This document shows positions 4,646 to 13,247 of a stretch of DNA of 23,236 nt, piece after piece. The stretch is taken from positions 1 through 23,236 of the IMG/VR virus record IMGVR_UViG_3300033571_007483; one strand, 5' to 3'. Source of the stretch: a virus. How positions within the stretch are numbered: position 1 is the stretch's first letter; every line of letters begins with the position of its first letter. Below the pieces are notes generated by a model. It was not told where the DNA came from, made no database searches, and was given only the letters and a program-made list of their open reading frames with translations. Position numbers and translations under genes: made by a program.

Positions 4646-4670
4646 GGAAATACTTCAACACGGTTAGAAT
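4643..4670 (+). promoter_or_regulatory. Possible plus-strand promoter for the small cassette
   Basis: -10-like TAGAAT at 4665-4670, with TTTGGA 16 bases upstream (4643-4648). It is back to back with early promoter 1. The -35 is poor, so this is tentative. Confidence 0.3.
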
Positions 4671-4738
4671 GACCGCAGAACGGCTCGCGGCTGGCTAGTC
4701 ATTTGACATTTCGCCCGTCTGCGTCAATCTTGTTGACC

Positions 4739-4930
4739 ATGAACCCGTCCCGCCGAATCGCCCGTGATCTCAAAGCCTGCATTGTCGCAGGCCCGATTCT
4801 GCTGCTGATGATGTGCACCAACGAAGCGAGCCGTACCCGATCGGGTGCGGCCCTCCCATGCTTCGGGTTTGACCAGAGCTATTTATCCGCTCGGTCGGTA
4901 ACTATGACGGACACAATTATTCTCGCTTGA
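4739..4930 (+). CDS. Possible small exported or membrane protein (63 aa)
   Basis: A basic N terminus (MNPSRRIARDLK) is followed by a hydrophobic run IVAGPILLLMMC, with a Cys placed like a weak lipobox, then a polar tail. Third positions are G/C-rich, as in real genes here, but no ribosome site is seen upstream of the ATG at 4739, and it contains a strong hairpin (4830-4851). It may be a moron gene together with the next one, or chance. Confidence 0.3.
   Translation: MNPSRRIARDLKACIVAGPILLLMMCTNEASRTRSGAALPCFGFDQSYLSARSVTMTDTIILA
4830..4851. repeat. Strong hairpin around an ACCCGATCGGGT palindrome
   Basis: A 9-pair stem (one T-G pair) around GATC. There is no T-tract. It could stop or stabilise the late transcript that arrives from the tail genes on the minus strand, or be part of the plus-strand ORF only. 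Confidence 0.4.
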
Positions 4931-4961
4931 CTTCCGGAACAGAATTTCCGACCCTGGGTGT

Positions 4962-5228
4962 ATGAAACTTTTCGCCCAAATGCTGCTTTGTGTTTTCGTC
5001 GGCCTGTCGATCGGCTCCGCGATATCGTGGGAGCGGCATCGATCTGAACTGGTCGAAGTAAAGGTCATCCGCGTCGTGAAGAATCGCGAGGAGTCAACGA
5101 TCAGGTTTGCCAATAACTCACTTCCGCACACCGTTGTTGAGTACAGGTATATGCGGCAATGGGCTGTTCCAGGTATCGCCGGTGAAGTTGGTGAAGCCAT
5201 TTACGAACTGCCTCCAGCACAGCCTTAG
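4962..5228 (+). CDS. Small exported/membrane-anchored protein on the opposite strand (88 aa)
   Basis: It starts MKLFAQMLLCVFVGLSIGSA, a signal peptide or membrane anchor, then has a charged soluble part with beta character (VEVKVIRVVKN, then TVVEYRYMRQW). It is the only well-supported plus-strand gene in the window; its end overlaps the convergent tail gene by 4 bases. Codon use is coding-like; the ribosome site is weak (GGGTG). Placement between late and early genes, on the other strand, is typical of phage morons, which often act in lysogenic conversion or superinfection exclusion. No family recognised; a spanin-like or other lysis role cannot be excluded. Confidence 0.5.
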   Translation: MKLFAQMLLCVFVGLSIGSAISWERHRSELVEVKVIRVVKNREESTIRFANNSLPHTVVEYRYMRQWAVPGIAGEVGEAIYELPPAQP

Positions 5229-7711
5229 AGTTCACTATCAACCAATGATCCGTACGCATAAACAAAATCACCTTGCAACCAAGCATAAATCGGATCAGAC
5301 ACGGTAAATGCGTCTTTAGTTCCAAATGGTCGAGACCAGAGTTTTGTGGCATCAGTAACGCTGTAGGCACAAATTCCTTCAGGCGTCGTAAACGGAGTAA
5401 TGTTCTGCATTTCGATTTCTACGCCGCCTGTCAACACGCCATCGTTGCGATAATCAAACCAGAATCTTGGGATGTATCCACTGCCAGGCGTAAACCCTGC
5501 GTCAGTGTAGAACCGAAACAATGGGTTGAATTCGATCAACGCAACTGGATCATTTTCTACTGGTGTCGGATCAAGCCCAAAGTCAATAAGAGCAACGTTA
5601 CCTGCGCCAAGCAAATCGTTGAGTGCGGTTTCGATTTCTGTTTCCGTTGCGTACCAATCAATCCACGCTGTGTAATTTACTCCCGGCATTCTTTCTATTT
5701 TGAAACGAAACTGCTGCGGCTCTGCTGCCCGCGAATTATAGGGCGTTATGAATCTGAAGAACGCTTCGTGATCTGAGGACGATCCGATCGTATCGTAGTA
5801 CCAGCCACCATCAATTTTCCCCGGAGACTTTGCAAACACCGCAGTACCGTCGGACGCGAACGCTGTAGCCCCGATTCGTAGGTAGTCGCCGTCGGCCCAT
5901 GTGTCTCGACCGCGATCATTGTATGTGGCGATTGGGCGTCCATTGATGGAACTAAGGTAAGTTAGCTCAAAACCCCACGTTAGATATTTTGACGCATCGC
6001 TATCAAACATGGCAGAACTCTGCCAGTTATCTGGCACTGTCAGCGTGCCATAGTGCGTCATAACTTCTGTTCTGGCTGCGTCTGCTACTGAGATCTTTGC
6101 TGCGGTCCTATCCCTCACGCCATCGAATCGCTTCGCTCCAATCGGGCACAGGATGTACCCAGATTCACACTGGATTATTTGCGGCATCAGCATTGTTGCA
6201 TTGCAATACACCTGCCAATTAAATGTCCATTCACCGCTGGCGATTGTCCAGGCTTCGACCACGCTTTCTTTAATTGCGTCTCCGCTATTTCTGCCGATCG
6301 GAGTGACGATTACTGAGTTATCTGGGCCCGATCCAATAGCCATAATTCCGAGAACATCCAGCCCAGTCACTGTCGGAAGTGCTGCCGATTCCTCGAACAT
6401 TTTTGCGGGCGTACGAACAGCAGAATATCCAAATCGGTAGCCGACTGATGATGTGATTCCGCCAGTGCCGGTATCGTAAACTATGGCAGCCGATTTTGTG
6501 TTGCGGGTATCTGTGGTCGGATCTCCGCCTGCCGTCAGGTCCACAGTAACAGGGTCAAAACCAAGTGCTGTAGAATACAGAATTGTCAATTCATTGCCTA
6601 TTACAAAGACGCTATCAGGTATCCCGGAGGCGATTGACATCCAGCCTGTATCTGCTTGGTCTAGTGAAAAGGACTCGATTGCAGCTTCAAGGGCTGCCAA
6701 GAACACGGAGGGAATATCTGTAGTGGATACATACGTAAAGTCTGGACCATCGATGAGAGAGAATGTGAATGTAGCTCCTTCCGCAATGGCCGAAACGTTT
6801 AACGTAAGGTAGTCGATATCCGTTGCCCAGTTTCCAGTCGTCGAACTCCAGGTTGTCGTGCCACCAACCGCTGACTGCGTGCTTGTCATAGCAATGCCGG
6901 AAATATCTCCGGACGATGCCGACCATGTTGCCTCTACCGTGATCGGCAGCAAAGGCCACGGGCCGCCAGTTACAGTTGCTGCCGTGCAATCTGACGTTGC
7001 CTCAAACAGTGTTTCAACTTCAGCCGCTGTCGAGTCGTATGGAATCGTGATCGTTTCGTTTGATGTTCGCGTCTTCAAATAAACGTTGCCGCCGATAAGT
7101 GCGTGAGCGTGCAGAATGTACGACTTTGTTGCTCCGTTGCTGGTAAACGACAGGAACTCAATAAAGGGGATTCGCTCCCCGACGATGACGTAATCCCCGC
7201 CACTCAAGGCTGCCGCGTTTGTCATTCTCAGCCCATTCACCAGCCCGACAGACGTTCCGGTGATCGTATCGCAGAACAGCCCTGTCAGCGTTGCTGATTC
7301 GATTGTTGTACCGTCCAGTGAGTCCAACTTAAAAACCGACAAAGGTTCGCAGACGTTTGCAACGAGCGTTGCTGTGTTTCGATTGCCACACGCCGCGTAC
7401 GTTGGATAATCTCCCGCCGCGATCGCGTATTTGTCCAGCGTCGCCGACAGGTTTGGGACAACTCCAGAAATTGCATCAACGCCGTAGTGATGACGCCAAA
7501 GCGAGCCCGGCCCGTACTCCCAGACAGTTGTGCCGTCTGTTTTGTCGATGCACTTGATTGTAATAGCCTGCAGGCGCGGCCCGCGTTGAGAACCAACACC
7601 GCAGTGAATCGTCTTGAACTCCCGCCGCGTTGCGTGCCTGCGTGATGTCGCTTGCCGTTCCGGGCTGCCAGTGCATTGCCCTGCGATGATGCGAAACTCA
7701 CGCCGCGTCAT
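5225..7711 (-). CDS. Large tail tip/receptor-binding-region protein (828 aa)
   Basis: Last gene of the late operon and the second-largest product, so probably a distal tail protein. It is beta-rich throughout. Two or three degenerate modules are visible (about residues 195-275, 300-395 and 665-740), each with a strand, a helix of the AAEVETLFEA or TETEIETAL kind and a closing strand; the first has TGGPWPLLPITVEAT, a motif common in planctomycete surface and phage proteins. Near both ends are PQQ-propeller-like segments (KTDGTTVWEYG about 57-67; DATKLWSRPFG near the C terminus), so a propeller closed by N- and C-terminal strands is possible. The N terminus repeats TRREF twice (residues 2-6 and 28-32). 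The start overlaps the upstream stop as ATGA. Host receptor binding is inferred from position only. Confidence 0.65.
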   Translation of the reverse strand: MTRREFRIIAGQCTGSPERQATSRRHATRREFKTIHCGVGSQRGPRLQAITIKCIDKTDGTTVWEYGPGSLWRHHYGVDAISGVVPNLSATLDKYAIAAGDYPTYAACGNRNTATLVANVCEPLSVFKLDSLDGTTIESATLTGLFCDTITGTSVGLVNGLRMTNAAALSGGDYVIVGERIPFIEFLSFTSNGATKSYILHAHALIGGNVYLKTRTSNETITIPYDSTAAEVETLFEATSDCTAATVTGGPWPLLPITVEATWSASSGDISGIAMTSTQSAVGGTTTWSSTTGNWATDIDYLTLNVSAIAEGATFTFSLIDGPDFTYVSTTDIPSVFLAALEAAIESFSLDQADTGWMSIASGIPDSVFVIGNELTILYSTALGFDPVTVDLTAGGDPTTDTRNTKSAAIVYDTGTGGITSSVGYRFGYSAVRTPAKMFEESAALPTVTGLDVLGIMAIGSGPDNSVIVTPIGRNSGDAIKESVVEAWTIASGEWTFNWQVYCNATMLMPQIIQCESGYILCPIGAKRFDGVRDRTAAKISVADAARTEVMTHYGTLTVPDNWQSSAMFDSDASKYLTWGFELTYLSSINGRPIATYNDRGRDTWADGDYLRIGATAFASDGTAVFAKSPGKIDGGWYYDTIGSSSDHEAFFRFITPYNSRAAEPQQFRFKIERMPGVNYTAWIDWYATETEIETALNDLLGAGNVALIDFGLDPTPVENDPVALIEFNPLFRFYTDAGFTPGSGYIPRFWFDYRNDGVLTGGVEIEMQNITPFTTPEGICAYSVTDATKLWSRPFGTKDAFTVSDPIYAWLQGDFVYAYGSLVDSEL

Positions 7712-9588
7712 ACTGGTGCAACTCCTCGATCGACAATCAGAACTGTGGAAGGCCCGCCAGTCGTAGACATCTCAAAACGGCGCTCCACGATTTGCACGTA
7801 TCGCCGAGTTGGTGCCGTGCTTGGTGCGGAATCGAGGCTGATTTCTCGCCCCTCTACTTTTGTGATCAGATCCCCGATCTTGTATTCCTTGTGCCAGCCT
7901 GGCAATCGGAACTCGCAATCGATCTCCGCGTAGTGGTTTTGATCGCGGATTTTTTCAGCGTAGCTTTCGATCGCAGTGCTATCGTTCCGCTCGTCCGCAC
8001 TTCCAGTCAGAACAGACGCATAAGCTCCGCTGGACTGCCGCCAGCGTCGCTGAAACTTCTCTGGGGCCAATATCACCTGTTCGTTGACTCGAGCGTTCAC
8101 AGCCCATGCCTGCTTCGCTGCGTATCCTCGAACGCGGTAATCACTAAAGACTGTGCCCGTGATTCGAAGCCGTCCAGTGCTGCCAGCTTCGTAGATCTCG
8201 ATCGGAATTTCGTTTCCGTCAAAGTAAATCCCGATTTGATCGGGGCAGAGCTTGATTGTCCAATCGGGTTCTTCTGGCTTCCACGTTGTTCCGCTGTCTG
8301 TTGAATACTCAACTTTGACCGGCCGCCGCTGTTTCTTTGCCGTCGTGTCGCTGTCGTTGACTTGATACGTTAGCGGCTCGCCCATCGTCCTGCGGTGCGG
8401 TGTCGCGATGGTAAAGACAGACCCGAGATCAGGAACGGAAGGAGTTCGCCCGAGTCGCGATGTAGTGGGATCAATGTCGCCGGCTTCATTCGCCACAAAC
8501 AGCCGCCACGCCGATTCATTCGAAGCGTATTCCGACCCGTCCCTTTTTGCCAAGTCAGCAGACGCGATTGAGTCGTTCGCAGATGGCCAGGCTGGATAGA
8601 GAGGCAGTGTTACTTCGGCCTCTTCAAACTCGCCAAGCACGACAACTTGGTTGAAACTATCCCCGATAGAATTGCTGACAACCAACTGATTGACGTTTGC
8701 CGTCGCAGGGTCAACGGTGCCGCCGACCTCTGGCCAGTACAGTTCTTTTTCGTCGCCAGATCCGATCTTGAAAAACACAATCTGTGGTTTTGGTTGCTCG
8801 TAATCGATCCAGTGATTGTAGCCGAGCGGAATCAGGATCTTGTCCAGTGCTGCCGGAAGTCGCGTTCCAAGTTCAATCACCACGTTCCGAATCGGTGGCG
8901 CACTTGTCAACGTATCGAGATCCACTGAGACCGGGCGAGCAATAAACTCTTCATCAGGATTCAACAGTTCGCACAATGCCTGAACTGCTTCGTACAGATT
9001 CCATTCCTCGCGTACCTGCCCCTGATAGGTTTCGCCGACTGATGAATCCGCAATCTCCGGGTGTGTCCACAAATTGCCACTCAGGCCCGTGCCAGTTCGC
9101 GTCTTGTCCGATCGGTTGAAAATCGTCTTGTCATCGACGGTCGGATTGAAAACGATGTGGTCAGAAATCTTGCGTTCTGCTGAGTCGATCGCATCCCAAA
9201 CAAGATACCCGCTGACCGGCTCGCCAAAATGGTACGGCCGCAACTGGCTGGATGCGGTTAGCGTTTCGCTTTCCTGATCAATGCGGAATCCCTCGCCAAC
9301 ATAGTCGCCAAGATGGACCACAGTTCCGTCAGGTTCCGGAAACTTGATCTCGACCATTCGAGCAAATGATGCTGGCTGATCGCGATCTGCTAACGATTCG
9401 CTGAGTGAGTATTTCAGATCTGCGTAATCAAGACGGGATCCTGCCGACTGAACTACGATTGAGCAGTAGACATTTTCAAACTCGTCTGCATCGCCTGGCG
9501 TTGTTCCGTCTTCCGGCCCGAGCAAAACGGTAAACTCTTCGTATGGCACGAACAGTTCGTCAGCTTCGTTGAAAATGTCTGTGCTCAT
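7708..9588 (-). CDS. Putative tail tip/hub protein (626 aa)
   Basis: Large acidic, mixed alpha/beta protein that follows the tape measure and three small tail genes, the usual place for distal tail or hub proteins. Segments such as YKIGDLITKVEG near the C terminus resemble beta-domains of tail hub proteins, but I cannot assign a family. The ATG at 9588 directly abuts the upstream TAA. The following gene starts by ATGA. Together with the 828-aa protein it probably forms the tail tip. Confidence 0.6.
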   Translation of the reverse strand: MSTDIFNEADELFVPYEEFTVLLGPEDGTTPGDADEFENVYCSIVVQSAGSRLDYADLKYSLSESLADRDQPASFARMVEIKFPEPDGTVVHLGDYVGEGFRIDQESETLTASSQLRPYHFGEPVSGYLVWDAIDSAERKISDHIVFNPTVDDKTIFNRSDKTRTGTGLSGNLWTHPEIADSSVGETYQGQVREEWNLYEAVQALCELLNPDEEFIARPVSVDLDTLTSAPPIRNVVIELGTRLPAALDKILIPLGYNHWIDYEQPKPQIVFFKIGSGDEKELYWPEVGGTVDPATANVNQLVVSNSIGDSFNQVVVLGEFEEAEVTLPLYPAWPSANDSIASADLAKRDGSEYASNESAWRLFVANEAGDIDPTTSRLGRTPSVPDLGSVFTIATPHRRTMGEPLTYQVNDSDTTAKKQRRPVKVEYSTDSGTTWKPEEPDWTIKLCPDQIGIYFDGNEIPIEIYEAGSTGRLRITGTVFSDYRVRGYAAKQAWAVNARVNEQVILAPEKFQRRWRQSSGAYASVLTGSADERNDSTAIESYAEKIRDQNHYAEIDCEFRLPGWHKEYKIGDLITKVEGREISLDSAPSTAPTRRYVQIVERRFEMSTTGGPSTVLIVDRGVAPV

Positions 9589-9960
9589 TTATGCATCCAG
9601 AACCATAACGCGAACTTTGACCGCTGCCGTGTTGGCCTTCATATAAAGTACCGTTGTGCCGGTATTCAGTGTGATGATGTTCGGAAGGCCCGTTCCGGTT
9701 GGGAATAGCCTCATTGGGTAGACCGTAGTCGCGAAACCGACCTCGCAATAGTTGGTTGCATTCAGGTTCTGCAGAATGCAAATCTTCGGCGTTGTCAGCC
9801 CTGTGATTGTGACCGTCGTTTCGGTAGTCGCAATGGTCGGCGATACGTCGAAGATTGCCCCGGTTGTTTGCGTCGTCAGAATCTTGGCTGGCTTAAAGTC
9901 AGACCGCAAGAATCCGTTTCGCAGTACCAATGAAATGCTGGTTGTGATTTCATTCGCCAT
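9589..9960 (-). CDS. Small beta-rich tail-region protein (123 aa)
   Basis: It begins MANEITTSISLVLRNGF and contains many Thr/Val strands (TTETTVTITGL, then ITLNTGTTVLYMKA), consistent with a small beta-sandwich structural protein. No family recognised. It overlaps the upstream small gene by 11 bases. It may decorate the tail or form part of the tip. Confidence 0.6.
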   Translation of the reverse strand: MANEITTSISLVLRNGFLRSDFKPAKILTTQTTGAIFDVSPTIATTETTVTITGLTTPKICILQNLNATNYCEVGFATTVYPMRLFPTGTGLPNIITLNTGTTVLYMKANTAAVKVRVMVLDA

Positions 9961-10144
9961 CTGACTTTACCTTTCCAGCGTCACCGAAGCCCGGCTGAGT
10001 GATCTTTGCGAACTCCTGCTGCCGGTGTTCGTCAAGACTGCCTTTGCCATCCCATGAAGCGTCAACATCAACGACTGGCTTCAGCACTGGCTCAACCACT
10101 GTTTCCGGTTCGACGTGAATCGTATCGTCATCAACTTCGCTCAT
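9950..10144 (-). CDS. Small acidic tail-region protein (64 aa)
   Basis: Very acidic N-terminal half (MSEVDDDTIHVEPETVVEP) and a short polar tail, probably disordered. ATGA overlap with the upstream gene. It may be an assembly chaperone or a linker protein; nothing specific is recognisable. Confidence 0.55.
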   Translation of the reverse strand: MSEVDDDTIHVEPETVVEPVLKPVVDVDASWDGKGSLDEHRQQEFAKITQPGFGDAGKVKSDGE

Positions 10145-10539
10145 GATTTCACCTGCCTAAAACTGAGTATGCCTTTGCAATTCCAACCGTTCACGCCTGA
10201 TCCATCGAGCCACGGATCTTCTTCGGGTGTGAAGCCGTTAAAGATCACGTTCAAAAACTGCAGCCCGTCGACATCAAGCGTGCCGGCCGCGTTGATTTCA
10301 TCGTTCAACGTGACGATTCCGGCGTGTAGATTCGCGTGAGACGAATAGCCGGTGAGCTGAAGCCAGCAAGTCAGATCCCGGCCGCTCAGCTTTCCCGTCA
10401 GGATCACTTCACCAGTTGCCCCGAACCATCGCTGCGTTACTCGCGCGGCATCGTACGGCCCCGGCTTGACGCTGCCGTTTAGATGCGATCCTGTGTCGAT
10501 TCTTTCGACGTTGTCTTTGTCGGTCAGTGTAATCGTCAT
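10141..10539 (-). CDS. Tail-region protein following the tape measure (132 aa)
   Basis: Beta-rich protein with GATGEVILTGKLSGRDL and LQFLNVIFNGF. It begins by ATGA overlap with the tape measure stop, the position of distal tail (Dit-like) or minor tail proteins in siphophages, though it is short for Dit. No family assignment from sequence alone. Confidence 0.6.
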   Translation of the reverse strand: MTITLTDKDNVERIDTGSHLNGSVKPGPYDAARVTQRWFGATGEVILTGKLSGRDLTCWLQLTGYSSHANLHAGIVTLNDEINAAGTLDVDGLQFLNVIFNGFTPEEDPWLDGSGVNGWNCKGILSFRQVKS

Positions 10540-12569
10540 GGTGCCGTCGCCGCCGGAAGCGGTGCCTCTTTAGGTCTAACGGCTGGTTGTGGTGGACGCT
10601 GTTGGGGGAGTTTGTTGATTTGCTGTATTGCCTCACGAGTCTTCACCTGTTCGTCGCGAAACTCGGTGAATCTGTCAAGCAAACTGTTGATGAGATTGCC
10701 TGTGCCTGGCTGGATTGCATTGAGTCCGCTGATAGCGACTCGCCCACCTCGTTCCTCGTCTCTGGCTCGTGCTGCAACATCTAACGCCATTGCACCACCC
10801 GGAAGAATAGGAGCCACCGCCCCAGCGACACCGCCGCGGATCACCATCTCCTGCTGTTTCTGCTCAACGATTGCGTCGAGCTCACGGTTCCTCATGTCAA
10901 TTTCTTGGAGCTTATTGGCGTTCGGCATCATGTCGACAAGCCTCTGATTCTCCAGCCTGTTCCGAGCCGCCTGCATTCCTCCAGATGCTGTCTGAAGATC
11001 GGTATTGAATTGATCCCCGTTTTGCTGAGACTTCTGCAGTTCTTGAATTCGCGGAACACTATTTATGAGCAGGCGAGCCGACGCGACGTTTTCCGTTCCG
11101 AACATTTTCCCGAGGGCTGCGTTCCGGTCAGCTTCTGGCATCCTGTCCGTGGCCTCTTTGACTGTCTGCAAAACCTGAGTCAGCGACTCGCCGACAAAAT
11201 CTACCTGCCCCGCATCGACTCCGATTCGCTCAAGGTTTTGCTTGTTCTCTTTCGTCAGATCTCCAGCCTGAAGCTTGTTAACGAAGTTCCGAAGTCCCGT
11301 ACCAGATTCCGCCGCTGGCAGCACTTCGCGCAATGCAGTAAAGCCAGCCAGAGCTTCGTCGATCTTGATGTTTGCACCCTCAAACACAGACGCATTCTTT
11401 GCGAAGTCCTGAAGCTCCGTGAGTTGAAAGTCAGTCTGCTTGAAAAGGCTCTGTGCGGATACGGCAATCTGCTGCAGGTTCTGATTTGTTTTTTCTAATC
11501 CGTACGCATTCAACGCTTCCGCAAATGCTGATACCAGTTCATCAGGCGAACCCTGAAAACTACTTGCCTGCATCGTGTTCAGAATTGTCTGCAGTGATCC
11601 GGACTGAACAGGATCCTTAAATCCAGATCCAGCCAATTGCGTGGCCGCTTGAAAACCAGATTCGGCAGCGACCCCAGCCTGCGATGACTGCTGAATAACT
11701 TTAAGGGATTCCGCTTGCCGTTCCTCGTCCGTCAGCCCAGCCTGAATCTGCATTTTGCGGGCGAGCGTGTCTAGATTAACAGCCTGTTCGGCTCCCCTTG
11801 AAACGATATCGCGTTGAGCCTGGGCAACTTTGATCAATGCCGCGTAAAGTGTTCCGCCAGCCGCAGCAGCAACAGCCATTCCGCGTGCAACGTTTGGCCA
11901 CGGGCTTTCTGCGTCCTGCTTCAATGATCTGTTGGCGTTGTCTAGTGATCGTTTTAGCGCGTCGACTTTCTGCCGTTGCTTTTCAAATTCGGCAGACCCG
12001 ATTCGCAGCTTTTTCAACTGCTCCTCATTGTCCTTTACCTCTTTTTCAAGACGGTTAAACGATCCGGCCAGATGTATTACCTCTGGTTCGATAGTCTCAA
12101 CTTCTTTTTTGGCAAGCCTGAGAGATCCACGAAGCTCATCAACCTTCTGTTTCTGTTTGGTGAATTCTGCGGACCCGATCTTCAATCCGTGCAACGCCTT
12201 TTCGTTTTCCTTGATCTCTGCCTGCAATGCGTCGAAAGATCCCGTCAGGGCAATCACTGGCGCGTCCAGCGTCTCAATCTGCTTCTTTGCTAGCTTCACT
12301 GATTCGCGAAGCTGATCGACAATCGCTTTCTGCTGTTCAAATTCCTGCGTTCCGATCTGCAACGCTTTCAACGCGGCTTCGCTGGCCCTAAGTTCCTGCT
12401 CTAGCTTATTGAAGCTTCCGGCCGCTGCGTCTGCACCCTGCTTGGATGTGTCGGTCAGCTTCTGCATTGCTTTTTCTTGACGCTCAATCTTGGCGTCAAT
12501 CTTCTGGATCGTGTTCAGCATACTCTGTGCTGTTGCGATCCATTCAACGGTTATGATTTCATCCGGCAC
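10536..12569 (-). CDS. Tail tape measure protein (677 aa)
   Basis: Three tandem coiled-coil repeats of exactly 59 residues start at about residues 52, 111 and 170 (SFNKLEQEL, SFDALQAEI, SFNRLEKEV; each with an IGxxEFxxQ centre). A hydrophobic segment (about 229-245) and a TP901/PhageMin_Tail-like core (about 255-490, with ASVFEGANIKIDEALAGFTA) follow, then a Pro-rich C terminus. Tape measures set tail length at roughly 0.15 nm per residue, so 677 residues would suggest a tail of about 100 nm. The start overlaps the upstream gene by 11 bases. Confidence 0.9.
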   Translation of the reverse strand: MPDEIITVEWIATAQSMLNTIQKIDAKIERQEKAMQKLTDTSKQGADAAAGSFNKLEQELRASEAALKALQIGTQEFEQQKAIVDQLRESVKLAKKQIETLDAPVIALTGSFDALQAEIKENEKALHGLKIGSAEFTKQKQKVDELRGSLRLAKKEVETIEPEVIHLAGSFNRLEKEVKDNEEQLKKLRIGSAEFEKQRQKVDALKRSLDNANRSLKQDAESPWPNVARGMAVAAAAGGTLYAALIKVAQAQRDIVSRGAEQAVNLDTLARKMQIQAGLTDEERQAESLKVIQQSSQAGVAAESGFQAATQLAGSGFKDPVQSGSLQTILNTMQASSFQGSPDELVSAFAEALNAYGLEKTNQNLQQIAVSAQSLFKQTDFQLTELQDFAKNASVFEGANIKIDEALAGFTALREVLPAAESGTGLRNFVNKLQAGDLTKENKQNLERIGVDAGQVDFVGESLTQVLQTVKEATDRMPEADRNAALGKMFGTENVASARLLINSVPRIQELQKSQQNGDQFNTDLQTASGGMQAARNRLENQRLVDMMPNANKLQEIDMRNRELDAIVEQKQQEMVIRGGVAGAVAPILPGGAMALDVAARARDEERGGRVAISGLNAIQPGTGNLINSLLDRFTEFRDEQVKTREAIQQINKLPQQRPPQPAVRPKEAPLPAATAP

Positions 12570-13230
12570 TGGATGCTCCTCTCTGCAGTCCTAACGTCGA
12601 GAGGAATGTATCCATGATGTGATCTCGCCCGGTCCACATGTCGAGACGCACGGCCACTTCTGGCAGCAGCCTGTAATTGACTCGCAGCAACTTTAGCAAC
12701 CAGTGAATCTGCACAGACGGCTCAACACGGAACACCATGTCGCGAACACCAAACTCCTGCATGTATTCATCACGAATCAGCTTTGCTTCGTCGCACATCC
12801 ACGAGAACTGGCGGATCGTCTCCCACCTCATCGAGCCGTCATCAGCATAGACGGCCCGCGCGTCGACCGTGTCAGGTGTCGGCAGTTTCCAACGTGATGC
12901 CCCGAACTGAACCAGCGGCCCGGACTGCGTGTAATGCCGTCGCAGTTCGTTTTCTTTCGGTTCTTCCTTTGTCCAAAATCCGACATAATAAAGCGGTTTA
13001 CCGTCGACTTTTTGCACTGACGGAACCCACTCCTGCTCCGATGGTGAATAATCGTGCCTGCATTTCGTCGGGTCATGCAGATGTGCGATCGTTACGCCTG
13101 ACAAGCCGTTCGGCCCGTTCTGGCACGCGACAGCGTTATGTCCGCCAAGCAGATCAGCAAGACCGGCCGCCTTGGCTCGGTCTTCGATCTGATTTGGCGA
13201 ACAGTCTGGAATGAACGTGAGGAAATGCAC
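12559..13230 (-). CDS. Protein between tail tube and tape measure (223 aa)
   Basis: It occupies the place of the tail assembly chaperone, but its sequence (MHFLTFIPDCSPNQIEDRA, then YVGFWTKEEPKENEL) is not one I can match to gpG/GT, and I see no obvious slippery heptamer for a frameshift. The start is a GTG at 13230 with GAGAGG about 8 bases upstream. It may be a chaperone or a tail component specific to this phage group. Confidence 0.6.
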   Translation of the reverse strand: MHFLTFIPDCSPNQIEDRAKAAGLADLLGGHNAVACQNGPNGLSGVTIAHLHDPTKCRHDYSPSEQEWVPSVQKVDGKPLYYVGFWTKEEPKENELRRHYTQSGPLVQFGASRWKLPTPDTVDARAVYADDGSMRWETIRQFSWMCDEAKLIRDEYMQEFGVRDMVFRVEPSVQIHWLLKLLRVNYRLLPEVAVRLDMWTGRDHIMDTFLSTLGLQRGASSAG

Positions 13231-13247
13231 TCGGAACCTCTCGCAAA

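Noticed and set aside
3465-4672. Long plus-strand open frames (3465-4151 and 4091-4672)
   Set aside because: They lie opposite well-supported minus-strand genes and promoters, show no recognisable domain and cross the hairpins; they are antisense shadows.
4703-4731. TTGACA at 4703-4708 as a plus-strand promoter
   Set aside because: No acceptable -10 box at 16-18 bases; TAGAAT at 4665-4670 is a better candidate.
4883-5200. 105-aa minus-strand ORF opposite the 88-aa gene
   Set aside because: Ser/Thr/Arg-rich sequence without domain features; the plus-strand frame has a clear signal-type N terminus and better codon use.
5225-9960. Diversity-generating retroelement in the tail genes
   Set aside because: No reverse transcriptase and no template/variable repeat pair could be seen near the tail proteins.
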